DNA from: Acidimicrobiales bacterium
Lineage (GTDB): Bacteria; Actinomycetota; Acidimicrobiia; Acidimicrobiales; Iamiaceae
Length of the DNA: 64,000 bases
Direction of reading: 5' to 3'
NCBI GenBank assembly: GCA_030448105.1
Contig: JAUJNP010000006.1
Location: 147,250 to 211,249 of the forward strand
The notes under the pieces are model-generated. The model made no database searches. It was not told where the DNA came from and saw only the letters and a program-made list of their open reading frames with translations. Shown here piece by piece: positions 1-9,708 of the stretch. Position numbers and translations under genes: made by a program. Each line of letters starts with the position of its first letter. Position 1 is the first letter of the stretch.

Positions 1-750
1 GCCATGGCCAAGAAGGGCCAGAAGCAGGGCGTGGCGCCCACCGAGGTGGCCACCCAGGTGGTCGAGCGGATCGTCGAGAAGGTGGTCAAGGTGCCGGTGC
101 GGGAGAAGCTGCCCCGCAGCCGCACCAGCCGCACGTTCGAGTTCCGGGTGGCCGACTGCAAGGGCTTCGTGAACGTCGGGGAGTACGCCGACGGTCGTCC
201 CGGTGAGGTGTTCCTGCGGGTGTCGAAGCAGGGCTCCACGCTGGCCGGGATCATGGACTCCTTCGCCATCGCCGTCAGCCACGGCCTCCAGTACGGCGTG
301 CCGCTGCGGAGCTTCGTGGAGGCGTTCACCAACATGCGCTTCGAGCCGGCGGGCATGACCGACGACCCCGAGATCCGCATCGCCTCCTCGGTGCTCGACT
401 ACATCTTCCGGCGCCTGGCGGTGGACTACCTCAGCTACGACGAGCGGGCCGAGCTCGGCATCCTCACCGTGGCCGAGCGCACCCAGCCCACCCTGCCCGG
501 CGTGGAGGAGACCATCACCGAGAACCGCCAGGGCTCCGACGTTCCTGCCGACCCGAAGTCGATCCCGTCGGCCAGCGAGCTGGCCGCCTCGATGGAGGAC
601 CCCGACGTGGCCCTGCCGGCGGTGCCGGTGCCCGAGAGCGGCTTCCAGCACCGCGACGCCCCCTACTGCATGCAGTGCGGCGTCCAGATGGTCCGGGCCG
701 GCAGCTGCCACGCCTGCCCGAGCTGCGGCACCACCAGCGGCTGCAGCTGA
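1..750 (+). CDS. nrdJ: AdoCbl-dependent (class II) ribonucleotide reductase, 3' part
   Basis: About 249 C-terminal residues of the B12-dependent reductase that makes deoxynucleotides. The frame is open at the left edge, so the ATG at 4 is almost certainly internal. The segment TDDPEIRIASSVLDYIFRRL and the Cys-rich tail (CMQCGVQM...CHACPSCGTTSGCS) are hallmarks of the long NrdJ family; the tail cysteines re-reduce the active site after each turnover. Family members are about 900-1,000 residues, so roughly three quarters of the gene lies upstream. It ends 55 nt before a convergent gene. Confidence 0.93.
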   Translation, partial: AMAKKGQKQGVAPTEVATQVVERIVEKVVKVPVREKLPRSRTSRTFEFRVADCKGFVNVGEYADGRPGEVFLRVSKQGSTLAGIMDSFAIAVSHGLQYGVPLRSFVEAFTNMRFEPAGMTDDPEIRIASSVLDYIFRRLAVDYLSYDERAELGILTVAERTQPTLPGVEETITENRQGSDVPADPKSIPSASELAASMEDPDVALPAVPVPESGFQHRDAPYCMQCGVQMVRAGSCHACPSCGTTSGCS

Positions 751-805
751 TCAGAGGCGTCGGCTACCTGGCTTCTGCTCGGACCTCATTGCTGCGCCCG
801 CTGCG

Positions 806-2218
806 TCAGCGCGATGACCTCTCCTCAGAACCGCGTTGTACCGGCGCTGGGTGGCGCTCCGTGGGCGAGGGCGAAATGGGGTCGGCGCCATCCTGCGATG
901 ACAGCGAGGTGGAGAGCAGCTGAGGCGGCACACTCTCAGCAGCCGAATCTGGTTGATCCTGTCGAAGCTTGGGCGGTGCTGCGGTCCACGGTTTCACGGT
1001 CTGGACGGTCGACTCGTAGAAGCTGTCCAAGAGGTCCAGGACCGAGCCGAGGAAGCTTCCGCGCCCCTGGCCTCGTTTGGATCCCATCGGGCCCGACAAG
1101 GTGAGCCGGAAGCTCCGGACGTCCCGCCTCGGGTCAGCGACGAGCAGCAGCGGGTCCGCACGGGCATCGCGCAGGAGCTCGGAGGTCGACGCGCCACGGG
1201 CATGCGCCGTGAAGCAATCGATCCGCAGAGCATCCGGGGCCTCCTTGAGCTGACGGAGTAACCAGTTGATGCGCGTCTGTGGCCGACCCTGACGCGGCGC
1301 CTCGATATCGACTGAGATCGAGAGGCGGGCCGCGCGCAGATCGGCGAGGAGCATGACTGGACCGATGGCGTTCGGGATCCGCAGAGCACCGGCCAACGCC
1401 CCTGTCTCGACGAGCCCGGCGACGAGCGTCTGCGCTCGGATGGACGGGTCGGCGGCCTGCTTGCGGGGAAGGGCGGGTTGGACCTCGATGCCCAGCTGAC
1501 GACCGAGGCGCAGGCAGGAGAAGCGAATGAGCTGGTCCCATCGCGAGGCGACGTCCGCCGCGTTCTTGTCGCTGGCTCGAAGCGTGCCGGCGGCGATCGC
1601 CTCACGGACCGGCACCCAGCTCGGGCCCATGTCCTCGAACTCCAGGGCACCGGAGCGCGGGTGCTCCAGGTAGCGGATCAGCTCACCCAGTATCCAGGCC
1701 TGGTCTGGGTCTGCGACGCCACGGTGCACCTTTTGCATCACTGCCTCGGTGAGAACCTGCGTCCACGAGAGGTGGTGCATCGTGACCCGCTTGAGCTTGC
1801 GCTTATCGACCGCAGTCGGATGCGTGGTGGCGGCGGGAGCGATCTGGTTCGAGATTGTGAGCAGCGCATTGAAGTCCTGTTCCCTGGCCACATCGAGGTA
1901 CTTCTCCAGCTGGACGCGGTCGAGCAGGTTGGATCCTGTCTTCACTTCCACCAGGCACACCCACGTTCGGCTGCCGCGGCGGACGCGGATCAGGCCGTCG
2001 GGGTAGACGCGGTCGTCGCCGAGCTCGAACGGCACCTCGATGAAGGTCTCGATCGTGCCGCCCGGGGCACCGAACCCAGTGGTGAGGGCACGGCCGAACT
2101 CCTTCACCGCGGCGAGCACCGCTAGGAGCGCGGAGGTGGCCCGGCGCTCCTGTTCCTCCGGCCCCGAGATTCCCGACGTCGGGATCAATCGGGCCGCGTG
2201 CCAAGTCTCTTCCCCCAC
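806..2218 (-). CDS. Unknown protein with PD-(D/E)XK nuclease-like N-domain
   Basis: 470 residues from a GTG preceded by a strong GGAGGGGAGG-type ribosome site. Around residues 68-95 the spacing PDGLIRVR...CLVEVKTG fits the metal-binding core of the PD-(D/E)XK nuclease fold (Asp, then Glu-x-Lys). The middle (LVETGALAGALRIPNAIGPV) and the Ser/Pro/Gln-rich tail match nothing I recognise. Base composition and codon use look less extreme than in neighbours, which may indicate transfer. It could be a stand-alone nuclease of a defence or repair system, or only a structural relative; the function is not assigned. Confidence 0.7.
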   Translation of the reverse strand: MGEETWHAARLIPTSGISGPEEQERRATSALLAVLAAVKEFGRALTTGFGAPGGTIETFIEVPFELGDDRVYPDGLIRVRRGSRTWVCLVEVKTGSNLLDRVQLEKYLDVAREQDFNALLTISNQIAPAATTHPTAVDKRKLKRVTMHHLSWTQVLTEAVMQKVHRGVADPDQAWILGELIRYLEHPRSGALEFEDMGPSWVPVREAIAAGTLRASDKNAADVASRWDQLIRFSCLRLGRQLGIEVQPALPRKQAADPSIRAQTLVAGLVETGALAGALRIPNAIGPVMLLADLRAARLSISVDIEAPRQGRPQTRINWLLRQLKEAPDALRIDCFTAHARGASTSELLRDARADPLLLVADPRRDVRSFRLTLSGPMGSKRGQGRGSFLGSVLDLLDSFYESTVQTVKPWTAAPPKLRQDQPDSAAESVPPQLLSTSLSSQDGADPISPSPTERHPAPVQRGSEERSSR

Positions 2219-2244
2219 GTCGGCCTCCCCTCCTGGTTCGGGTC

Positions 2245-2273
2245 AGGCTAGGACCGCGTTCGTCGCCGACGAA
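2245..2273 (-). promoter_or_regulatory. Candidate promoter and operator of the PD-(D/E)XK gene
   Basis: Reading leftwards, a -10-like TAGCCT lies at 2250-2245, 27 nt before the GTG at 2218. Just upstream, 2259-2273 is a near-perfect palindrome (TTCGTC-GCC-GACGAA) in the spacer/-35 region, a good place for a repressor. The rest of the 2219-2442 gap shows no gene. Confidence 0.35.
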
Positions 2274-2442
2274 GGACTAGCACCGACGGGCCATCCTTCT
2301 CGTGCCGGTGCGCCCTCCACGGTCAGTGCCGGCACGTGGAAGGGCTCCCGCGCCGGCACCGCCGGCGTCCGACGGTCGGGCTGAGGACGCCCGTTTCGGG
2401 CACCTTCAGCCCGATCGTTTCACACCGCCGCGTCCGGCCGGG

Positions 2443-2838
2443 TCAATCCCGGCGGTTGCGGATGGGGTGGTCCTCGGGGACCTCGACCAGGACGATGCGG
2501 GTGCCGTCGGGGTCGGCGATCCAGCACTCCCGCAGGCCCCAGGGCATGGTCTCGGGCGGCGCCGCCACGGTGACGCCCGCGGCGGCCAGCCGCGCGTGCT
2601 CGGCGTCCACGTCGGGCACCTGGAGCCACAGGCTGGCTGCCGCCGGGCCGACGGGGGCGCCAGCTCGAGGACCGGTCAGCTCGAGGAAGCCGCCACCGCA
2701 GAACAGCACGACGCCGGTGCGGCGCCCGCCGGTGCCGTACTCCCGGTAGATCGACAGGCCGAGCACCTCGGTGTACCAGGCCACGGCGGCGTCGAGATCC
2801 GCCGGGGCCAACAGCACCCGGCTCGACAGCACATCCAC
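2443..2838 (-). CDS. VOC (glyoxalase/dioxygenase-fold) protein
   Basis: 131 residues forming one vicinal-oxygen-chelate module with two beta-alpha-beta-beta-beta halves. It opens with LAPADLDAAVAWYTEVLGL, carries FLELTG in the first half and ends DPDGTRIVLVEVPE, including the metal-ligand glutamate positions. The His usual near the N-terminus is not evident, so metal binding is uncertain. The substrate cannot be told; relatives include glyoxalase I, fosfomycin-resistance and bleomycin-binding proteins. The GTG start is supported by TAGGGT at 2851-2846, 7 nt upstream, implying a leaderless mRNA. Confidence 0.8.
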   Translation of the reverse strand: MDVLSSRVLLAPADLDAAVAWYTEVLGLSIYREYGTGGRRTGVVLFCGGGFLELTGPRAGAPVGPAAASLWLQVPDVDAEHARLAAAGVTVAAPPETMPWGLRECWIADPDGTRIVLVEVPEDHPIRNRRD

Positions 2839-2895
2839 CGCCTGGACCCTAGAGAACTAGCGTCCGGACCGGGACAGCAACCGGGGGAGGCCAGG

Positions 2896-3729
2896 GTGGA
2901 GGAGATCATCGGCACCGTCGCCGGCCGGTGGTACGTGACCGCGTTCGGCATCGCCTTCGTGGTCCTGGCCCGTCGCCACCTCGGCTGGCGGGCCCTCGGC
3001 ATCTACAGCGCCATCGCTCTGGCCGTGGGGGTCATCGCCGAGAACGGGTCGGTCCACCTCGGCATCCCCTACACCCGCTACTCGTTCAACCCCTCCCTCC
3101 GGGGCGACGAGTTGTTCGTGGGCGACGTCCCGCTCATGGTCTCGCTCAGCTACACGTTCATGGCCTACTTCGCCTTCGCCGCCGCCCGGCTGATCGTGGC
3201 CGGCCCGCGGCGCAGCCGCTCCCGCCTGCCCGTCCTCGAGTACCTGACCGCGGTGATGCTGGCCGTGTGGGCGCTGTGGGTGGTCGACCCGGTCAGCCGG
3301 CTGGGGGCCCACTTCTTCCTCGGCGAGCTGTTCCGCTACGACGGTCCGGGCTTCTGGTTCGGGCTCCCGCTGGGCAGCCAGCTCGGGTTCACGGCCACCT
3401 CCTGCGTCCTGGTCGGCGTCCTCACCTGGCTGACGAGAGACGAGCCGATCGAGCCCGTCGACACGCTGGCCCGCCACCCCCGCCTCGGCGCCCTGGGCGG
3501 GTTCCTGGGCCAGGTGTTGTTCATGACGGCCACGGCCTTCGTCGTGGCCCGCACGAACCCGGGCACCGAGATCGGGCGCACCGCCGACGCGCTGGCGGGC
3601 TCCACCCTCATCATCGGGCTGCCGGTCGTGCTGCTCACGGCCGTGCACTGGCGGTCGCTCACCGTGCCCGGAGACGGCGGCGAGCAGGCCGCCCCGGAGC
3701 CGGTGTCAGCCCGGCAGCGTGCTCACTGA
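2896..3729 (+). CDS. Carotenoid biosynthesis (CruF/DUF422-like) membrane protein
   Basis: 277 residues with about seven hydrophobic helices. GTG at 2896 was chosen because GGGGGAGG lies 5 nt upstream; the frame stays open further left but without coding character. HLGIPYTRYSFNPSLRG and SLSYTFMAYFAFAAAR resemble the CruF family, which includes carotenoid 1',2'-hydratases and C50-carotenoid enzymes. No other carotenoid gene is adjacent, so the substrate is open. The 3' end overlaps the convergent aldehyde dehydrogenase by 24 nt. Confidence 0.7.
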   Translation: MEEIIGTVAGRWYVTAFGIAFVVLARRHLGWRALGIYSAIALAVGVIAENGSVHLGIPYTRYSFNPSLRGDELFVGDVPLMVSLSYTFMAYFAFAAARLIVAGPRRSRSRLPVLEYLTAVMLAVWALWVVDPVSRLGAHFFLGELFRYDGPGFWFGLPLGSQLGFTATSCVLVGVLTWLTRDEPIEPVDTLARHPRLGALGGFLGQVLFMTATAFVVARTNPGTEIGRTADALAGSTLIIGLPVVLLTAVHWRSLTVPGDGGEQAAPEPVSARQRAH

Positions 3730-5154
3730 CTGCAGCTCGACGTACTCGTCGAGACCCTCGGGGCCGTACTCCCGTCCCACGCCGCTGGCCTTGAACCCGC
3801 CGAACGGGGAGCCGAAGTCGGCGGCGTAGTGGTTCACGGCGGTCGTGCCGGTGCGGACGCGGCCGGCCACCTCCAGGCCCTGTTCCCGGTCGGCCGTCCA
3901 GACCGATCCGGCCAGGCCGAACTCGGAGTCGTTGGCCAGCCGCACGGCGTCGTCGACGGTGTCGTAGGGGATCACGCAGAGCACCGGGCCGAAGATCTCC
4001 TCCCGGGCGACCCGCATGGCGTTGTCGACGTCGGCGAACAGCGTGGGCCGCACGTACCAGCCCCGGTCCAAGCCGGCGGGCCGCCCGGGACCGCCGACCA
4101 CCACCCGGGCCCCTTCGGCGGCCCCGAGCGCGATGTAGCCCTCCACCCGATCCTGCTGGCGGGCCGCGACCAGCGGGCCGACCTCGGTGGCGGGGTCGGC
4201 CGGGTCCCCGACGGCCAGGTCGCCCACCATGGACGACAGGGCGTCGACCACCTCGTCGTAGCGGCCGCGGGGCGCGAGGACGCGGGTCTGGGCGGCGCAG
4301 GCCTGGCCGGAGTTCAGGAACGAGGCGAAGCGCAGGCCCTCGGCCGTCTTGTCGAGGTCGGCGTCGTCGAGGACGATGGCCGCCGACTTGCCGCCCAGCT
4401 CCAGGCTGAACCGCTTGAGCGAGGCGCCGCAGATCTCGCCGATCCGTCGCCCCGCCACCGTGCTGCCCGTGAAGGCCACCTTGTCGACCCCGGGGTGGCG
4501 CACGAGGTGCTCGCCCACCTCGCGCCCGGCGGGAAGGACGCTCACCGTGCCCTCGGGCAGGCCGGCCTGCTCGAGTAGCTCGGCGGCGAAGAAGGCGTCG
4601 AGCGGCGACTCGGGGGCGGGCTTGGCCACGACCGTGCACCCGGCCAGGAGGGCGGGGATGAGCTTCGACATCAGCACGATCTGCGGCACGTTCCACGGCA
4701 CGATGGCCGCCACCACCCCGACCGGCAGGCGGCGCACGATCGACTGGCCGCCCATGGCGGTGGGGCGCCGTTCCTCCCAGGGGTGGACCGACGCAAGGTC
4801 GAGCAGGGTGGTGATCATCATGCTGGGCGCCAAGGACTGGGCCAGCTTGGAGAACGTGATGGGCGAGCCGATCTCGGCGGTGACCAGGTCGGCCAGCTCG
4901 TCGAGCCGGGCCCCATAGAGGTCGGCGAACCGGCGGAGGCAGGCGATGCGCTCGCTGACGGGAAGGCGGGGCCAGGGCCCCTCGTCGAAGGCCAGCCGGG
5001 CGGCGTGTACGGCGGCGTCGACGTCGGCCGCGGTGGCCTCGGGGACCGACCCGATCACCTCCTCGGTGTGGGGTGAGCGGACCTCTATGCGCCCGTCGCC
5101 GCTCGGCGGCACCCAGCGGCCGCCCACGAAGAGGGACTCGGCGTGGGCCTTCAC
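3706..5154 (-). CDS. NAD(P)-dependent aldehyde dehydrogenase
   Basis: 482 residues, full length for the ALDH superfamily. The nucleotide-binding region has FTGSTVAGRRIG, the general-base Glu is in LELGGKS, the catalytic Cys in SGQACAAQTR, and EEIFGPVLCVIPY is near the end. It oxidises an aldehyde to the acid. The GTG at 5154 overlaps the P450 stop by 4 nt (GTGA), indicating translational coupling. The frame is open far upstream, but that part is antisense/shadow sequence within the P450 gene. With the P450 it suggests hydroxylation followed by aldehyde oxidation of a terpenoid, alkyl or steroid side chain. Confidence 0.92.
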   Translation of the reverse strand: MKAHAESLFVGGRWVPPSGDGRIEVRSPHTEEVIGSVPEATAADVDAAVHAARLAFDEGPWPRLPVSERIACLRRFADLYGARLDELADLVTAEIGSPITFSKLAQSLAPSMMITTLLDLASVHPWEERRPTAMGGQSIVRRLPVGVVAAIVPWNVPQIVLMSKLIPALLAGCTVVAKPAPESPLDAFFAAELLEQAGLPEGTVSVLPAGREVGEHLVRHPGVDKVAFTGSTVAGRRIGEICGASLKRFSLELGGKSAAIVLDDADLDKTAEGLRFASFLNSGQACAAQTRVLAPRGRYDEVVDALSSMVGDLAVGDPADPATEVGPLVAARQQDRVEGYIALGAAEGARVVVGGPGRPAGLDRGWYVRPTLFADVDNAMRVAREEIFGPVLCVIPYDTVDDAVRLANDSEFGLAGSVWTADREQGLEVAGRVRTGTTAVNHYAADFGSPFGGFKASGVGREYGPEGLDEYVELQSVSTLPG

Positions 5155-6335
5155 GCCAGGACCACCGGCAGCTCGGCGGCGCCCCGCACGAGGGTGGAGC
5201 GAACCCAGGTCGGTTCGCCGGCCAGCTCGTAGCGCGGGTAGCGGGCCAGGAGCTGTTCCAGGGCGACCCGCCCCTCCAGCCGGGCCAGGTGGGCGCCGAG
5301 GCAGACGTGCTCGCCGAAGCCGAACGCCAGGTGGGCTCCGGAACGGGTCACGTCGAAGCGATCGGCGTCGGGTCCGAACACCGCCTCGTCCCGGTTGGCG
5401 CTGGCGTACATCAGCACCACCCAGTCGCCGGCGTCGATCCGGCTCCCGCCGAGCTCGATGGCGGTGGTGGCTGTCCGTCCGAACGCCTGGATCGGGGTCA
5501 CCCACCGGAGGCACTCCTCCACTGCGGACGGCAGGGCGGCCGGGTCGGCGGCCAGCGTCGCTCGCTGGTCGGGGTGCTGGGCGAGGGCCAGGACGCTGCC
5601 CGAGAGGAGGTGGCGGGCGGTCTCGTTGCCGGCCACGAGGAGGGACATGCAGTACATGACCACCTCGTCGTCGCCGAGGGGCCGCCCGTCGATCTCGGCC
5701 CCGACGAGGGCCGAGAGCAGGTCGTCCCCGGGGTTGGCCCGGCGGGCGGCGACCTCGGCACCGAGGAAGGCCAGCAGCTCACCCACCGAGGCCATGGCGG
5801 CGTCGGCGTCGGCCTCGTCGGCCCCGTCGATGCAGGCGTCGGACCACCGCCGCAGGTCCCGGCGGTCGGCGTCGGCGATGCCGAGCAGCTCGGCGATCAC
5901 CAGGACGGGCAGAGGCGCGGCGACGGCATCGACGAGGTCGATCGCCTCACCGGCCGGCACCTCGTCGAGCACGTCGGCGGCCACCGCCCGGACACTGTCC
6001 TCCAGAGCGGCGACCGCCCGGGGCGTGAGCCACCGCGACACCAGCTTGCGCCAAGGGCCGTGCACGGGCGGGTCCATGTGCAGCACCGAGCCCGGCAGCT
6101 CGGCGCCCCGCCGGATCGGGTCGTTCATCAGCACGCCCCGACCGGAGCAGAACCGGGCGGGGTCACGGCTCACCGAGCGCACGTCGTCGTAGCGCGACAC
6201 CACCCACGACCCTGGGGCGTACCGGTGCACCGGCGACTGCCGACGCAGGCGGGCCAGGACCTCGAAGTAATCGGGCCGGTTGAACAGACCAGGTTGCTCC
6301 GGGTCCAAGGACAGGTCGGCCGGCGCTGCCTGCAC
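5151..6335 (-). CDS. Cytochrome P450
   Basis: 394 residues, a typical soluble bacterial P450. The I-helix oxygen-activation motif is AGNET, the K-helix ExxR is EECLRW, and the heme loop FGFGEHVCLG holds the Cys thiolate ligand. The GTG start has GAGGAGG 7 nt upstream. It needs ferredoxin/ferredoxin reductase partners, which are not encoded nearby. It is the first gene of a two-gene operon with the aldehyde dehydrogenase. The substrate is unknown; the lipid-oxidation genes elsewhere in the window make a fatty or terpenoid substrate reasonable. Confidence 0.93.
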   Translation of the reverse strand: MQAAPADLSLDPEQPGLFNRPDYFEVLARLRRQSPVHRYAPGSWVVSRYDDVRSVSRDPARFCSGRGVLMNDPIRRGAELPGSVLHMDPPVHGPWRKLVSRWLTPRAVAALEDSVRAVAADVLDEVPAGEAIDLVDAVAAPLPVLVIAELLGIADADRRDLRRWSDACIDGADEADADAAMASVGELLAFLGAEVAARRANPGDDLLSALVGAEIDGRPLGDDEVVMYCMSLLVAGNETARHLLSGSVLALAQHPDQRATLAADPAALPSAVEECLRWVTPIQAFGRTATTAIELGGSRIDAGDWVVLMYASANRDEAVFGPDADRFDVTRSGAHLAFGFGEHVCLGAHLARLEGRVALEQLLARYPRYELAGEPTWVRSTLVRGAAELPVVLA

Positions 6336-6585
6336 TCGGTGCCTCCTCGTTGGCTCGACGGAGCGTACATCGACGTCTCGGAGCGGCCGATCGGGGCCGG
6401 CGGTCGGGGCGGGCGGTCGGGCTTGCGGGATGCGGGCGGAAGCGGGCTACCCTGAGCCACTGGCGTCCCTCCCCTGCGGGGGCGGTGGTGCGGCGGGGTC
6501 CAACGCCGCATCGAGATGCCGAACCGACCTTGCTCCTGCGTCGACGGCACGCTCAGGAGCCCCGGCGCACGGAGCGCCGTCGCCC
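6336..6585 (+). promoter_or_regulatory. Intergenic leader of the SNF2 helicase
   Basis: This 250-nt gap separates the divergent P450 and helicase genes. A -10-like TACCCT at 6448-6453 would leave a leader of about 125 nt before the helicase ATG. No gene or clear terminator is seen in it. Confidence 0.3.
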
Positions 6586-9500
6586 ATGCAAGACGTCACA
6601 TACGCCCTGGAGCCCGCCGCGTGGGCGGCCGCCGAGGGCGTCGCCACCGCTGACCAGCTGCAGGCGCTCAACGCCGACGTCGGCGCGCATCGGCGGACCC
6701 TCGAACGGTTGCTCGACGACACCGAGGACCGCCTCGAGGCCGTGCGCCGCCTCGACGGGCCCGAGCGCGACCAGGTGGTCGCCGACTTCCAGGACGACCT
6801 GGCCCGGCTCGAGGCCGCCTACGACGTCCTGGTCCTCGCCCTCGACCCGGCCGCCGCCGACCTGGCCTCGGACCCCGCCGGCGAGGTCCGGCTGCAGGCG
6901 TCCTGGGCCGGCGGCGACATCGTGGTGTGGGCGGCCGGGCCCCAGGCCACTGCCACCAGCAACGACGAGCTGTCCGACCGCCTGGAGGCCATCGGCGGGC
7001 CCGCCCTCGGGTGGAGCCTGCACCCACCCGTGCCCCTCGGCACCGGCGCCCGCGCCGCCGCCCTGTCGATACCGGTGTCAGAGGCCCTCGGGTGGCTGGT
7101 GGCGGTGGGCGGCGGCCTCGGCGGCGACGGCGTCGGCACCAGCGTCACGTGGCTCGGCCGGGTGGCCCTCGCCGGCGTGCGCCTGGTGGCCGCCGGCGGG
7201 CTCGTGCCCACGCTGCGGGGCGACAAGCGCCCCGACGGCCGGGCCCTCGACCTGCGCGTGCGGTGGGCGCCGGCCCTGGTCGACTCGGCCGAGCTGGCCC
7301 AGCTGGCGGCGGCCATGCCGGGGCCGGTCACCGCCCTGGCCCGGGCGGACGGGCAGGCCGTGGCCCTCGACGTGCTCGGTGCGGTGGTCGACGCCATCGC
7401 CCGCGAGGCCGCCGGCCGGCTCGAGCTGCCCGCCCCGCCCCCCGCCACCCGCACCGCCGCCGCCGTGGCCGAGGCGGTCGTCACCCGCCTCGACGGCTCG
7501 CCGTTCGAAGCGCCGGTGGCGGCCGGCGCCGAGGTGTCGAAGCGCCTCGACCGCTGGGCCAAGTCGATCACCAGCCCCACCCGGCCTCGCCTGGCGGTGC
7601 AGCTCGACCCGCCCGATCGGGGCAACGCCTGGTTCCTCACCGTGCTCGGCCCCGGCGCCGAAGGCGGACTGCTGCCCATCGAGGTGGCCCTCTCCGACAG
7701 CCCCGCCACCCGGCCACTGGCCGACGAGATGGCCCGCCTCGAGCGCATCTTCCCCGCCCTCCTCCGGCCGGGGGGGCTGCGCCGGGGCCAGGTGTACCTG
7801 AGCCAGGACGAGGCGTGGGAGCTGATGACCGTCACCGGCGCGTCGCTGGAGGCGGCCGGGTTCGACGTGAGGGTGCCGGCGCTTTCCCGGCGCAAGCCGA
7901 GCGCCGGCCTGCGGCTGTTCACCCAGCCCACCGGCGACTCCGTGGTCGGCGCCCACCAGCTCAGCAACGTGCGGTGGTCGGCGGTGTTCGACGACGTGGA
8001 GCTCACCGCCGCCGAGGTGGCCCGCCTGGCCGCCGAGGCCCGCCCCCTCGTGCGGTCACGGGGACGCTGGGTCGAGCTCGACGTGGTCGACCTGAAGGAG
8101 GCCGAGGCGGCCCTGGCCGAGCGGGCCGGCACCACCCGCATGACCGGTGCCGAGATCCTCCGCCACGCCGTCGGCCTCGAGGGGGCGGCGCTCGGCGGGG
8201 GCCTCACCGTGGACGGGGCGGGCTGGGCCACCGACCTGCTCGAGCGGGCCAAGGCGGTGCCCGCCGACCCCGACACCCGCCCGGAGGGGTTCACCGGCGA
8301 GCTGCGCAGCTACCAGGCCGAGGCCCTGGCCTGGCTCCGCTTCCTCGACACCGTCGAGCTGGGCGGCTGCCTGGCCCTCGACATGGGCCTCGGCAAGACG
8401 CCCACCATGCTGGCCCACCTGGCCGGGGCCACCGGCGAGCAGCCCACCCTGGTGATCGCCCCGCCCGCGGTGGTCGGCAACTGGGCGGCCGAGGCCGCCC
8501 GCTTCACCCCCGGCCTCCGCGTGGTGGTGCACCACGGCGCCGCCCGGGCGGCGCCCGACGAGCTCGAGGTCGAGGTGGCCGGGGCCGACCTGGTGATAAC
8601 CACCTACGGCACCGCCGTCCGCGACGTCGACGCGCTGGCCGACCGCAACTGGGACCGCGTGATCCTCGACGAGGCCCAGGTGATCAAGAACGCCGCCAAC
8701 GAGACGGCGCAGCAGCTGCGGCGCATCCCGGCCCGCACCCGGGTGGCCCTCACCGGCACGCCCATCGAGAACGGCCTCGGCGACCTCTGGTCGATCCTCG
8801 ACTTCACCAACCCCGGGCTCATGGGCTCGCGGGCCACCTTCATCGCCCAGCTCTCCGGGCAGGGCGAGGCCGCCCTGCGCGCCCTCAACGGCATCCTCGT
8901 GTTCCGTCGCACCAAGCTGGAGCCGGTGGTGGCGGCCGAGCTGCCCGACCGCATCGACGAGCTCGACCACTGCACCATGACGCCCGAGCAGATCGGGCTC
9001 TACCAGGCCGTGCTCGACGGCCTCGTCGCCGACGCCGCCGACGCCGCCGCCGGCGGCGAACGGAAACAGGGCGCCATCCTCGCCGCCATCACCGCCCTCA
9101 AGCAGATCTGCAACCACCCGGCCGCCTACCAGGACGACGGCAGGGAGCTGGCCGGCCGGTCGGGCAAGCTGGCCCGCCTGGAGGAGATCGTCGAATCGGT
9201 CTTCGCCGCCGGCGAGCGGATCCTCGTGTTCACCCACTTCGCCGAGTGGGGCAAGCGGGTGGCCGACCACCTGTCCGAGACCACCGGTGTGCCCATCGCC
9301 TGCTACCACGGCGGGCTGGCCCGCGGTGCCCGCGACCGCCTCGTCACCGAGTTCCAGGGCGGGCATGGACCGGGGGCGCTCGTGCTGTCCCTCAAGGCCG
9401 GCGGCACCGGGCTGAACCTCACCGCCGCCAGCCACGTGGTGCTGTACGACCGCTGGTGGAACCCCGCCGTCGAGGACCAGGCCCGTGACCGGGCCTGGCG

Positions 9501-9708
9501 CATCGGCCAGACCCGCACGGTGGTGTCGCACCGGCTGGTGTGCCCGGGCACCGTCGACGAGCGAGTGGAGGAGGTGGTGGCGGGCAAGCGCCACATCGCC
9601 GACCTCGTGCTGCCCAAGTCCAGCTCCCTGTCCGACCTCGACCCGGACCAGTTGCGCCTGGCCCTGGGCTTACGGCCGGAAACGCTGCTCACCGAGGAGG
9701 ACTCGTGA
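6586..9708 (+). CDS. SNF2-family DEAD/DEAH-box helicase/translocase
   Basis: 1,040 residues. The N-terminal half is the bacterial SNF2-associated region; the C-terminal half is a full SWI2/SNF2 motor with Walker A LALDMGLGKTP, DEAQ box VILDEAQVIKN, motif III LTGTPIEN, motif V LKAGGTGLNL and motif VI DRAWRIGQTR. Such proteins translocate on duplex DNA and remodel protein-DNA or RNA polymerase complexes. ATG 6586 was chosen over in-frame upstream codons because the protein begins to look coding there (MQDVTYALEPAAWAA). The stop is embedded in the first part of a dispersed repeat, followed by a small partner gene. Confidence 0.9.
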   Translation: MQDVTYALEPAAWAAAEGVATADQLQALNADVGAHRRTLERLLDDTEDRLEAVRRLDGPERDQVVADFQDDLARLEAAYDVLVLALDPAAADLASDPAGEVRLQASWAGGDIVVWAAGPQATATSNDELSDRLEAIGGPALGWSLHPPVPLGTGARAAALSIPVSEALGWLVAVGGGLGGDGVGTSVTWLGRVALAGVRLVAAGGLVPTLRGDKRPDGRALDLRVRWAPALVDSAELAQLAAAMPGPVTALARADGQAVALDVLGAVVDAIAREAAGRLELPAPPPATRTAAAVAEAVVTRLDGSPFEAPVAAGAEVSKRLDRWAKSITSPTRPRLAVQLDPPDRGNAWFLTVLGPGAEGGLLPIEVALSDSPATRPLADEMARLERIFPALLRPGGLRRGQVYLSQDEAWELMTVTGASLEAAGFDVRVPALSRRKPSAGLRLFTQPTGDSVVGAHQLSNVRWSAVFDDVELTAAEVARLAAEARPLVRSRGRWVELDVVDLKEAEAALAERAGTTRMTGAEILRHAVGLEGAALGGGLTVDGAGWATDLLERAKAVPADPDTRPEGFTGELRSYQAEALAWLRFLDTVELGGCLALDMGLGKTPTMLAHLAGATGEQPTLVIAPPAVVGNWAAEAARFTPGLRVVVHHGAARAAPDELEVEVAGADLVITTYGTAVRDVDALADRNWDRVILDEAQVIKNAANETAQQLRRIPARTRVALTGTPIENGLGDLWSILDFTNPGLMGSRATFIAQLSGQGEAALRALNGILVFRRTKLEPVVAAELPDRIDELDHCTMTPEQIGLYQAVLDGLVADAADAAAGGERKQGAILAAITALKQICNHPAAYQDDGRELAGRSGKLARLEEIVESVFAAGERILVFTHFAEWGKRVADHLSETTGVPIACYHGGLARGARDRLVTEFQGGHGPGALVLSLKAGGTGLNLTAASHVVLYDRWWNPAVEDQARDRAWRIGQTRTVVSHRLVCPGTVDERVEEVVAGKRHIADLVLPKSSSLSDLDPDQLRLALGLRPETLLTEEDS

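Noticed and set aside
8056..9594. A 512-codon open frame antisense to the SNF2 helicase
   Set aside because: G+C-rich third positions create long antisense frames; its composition is Gly/Val/His noise and the sense strand has all helicase motifs.
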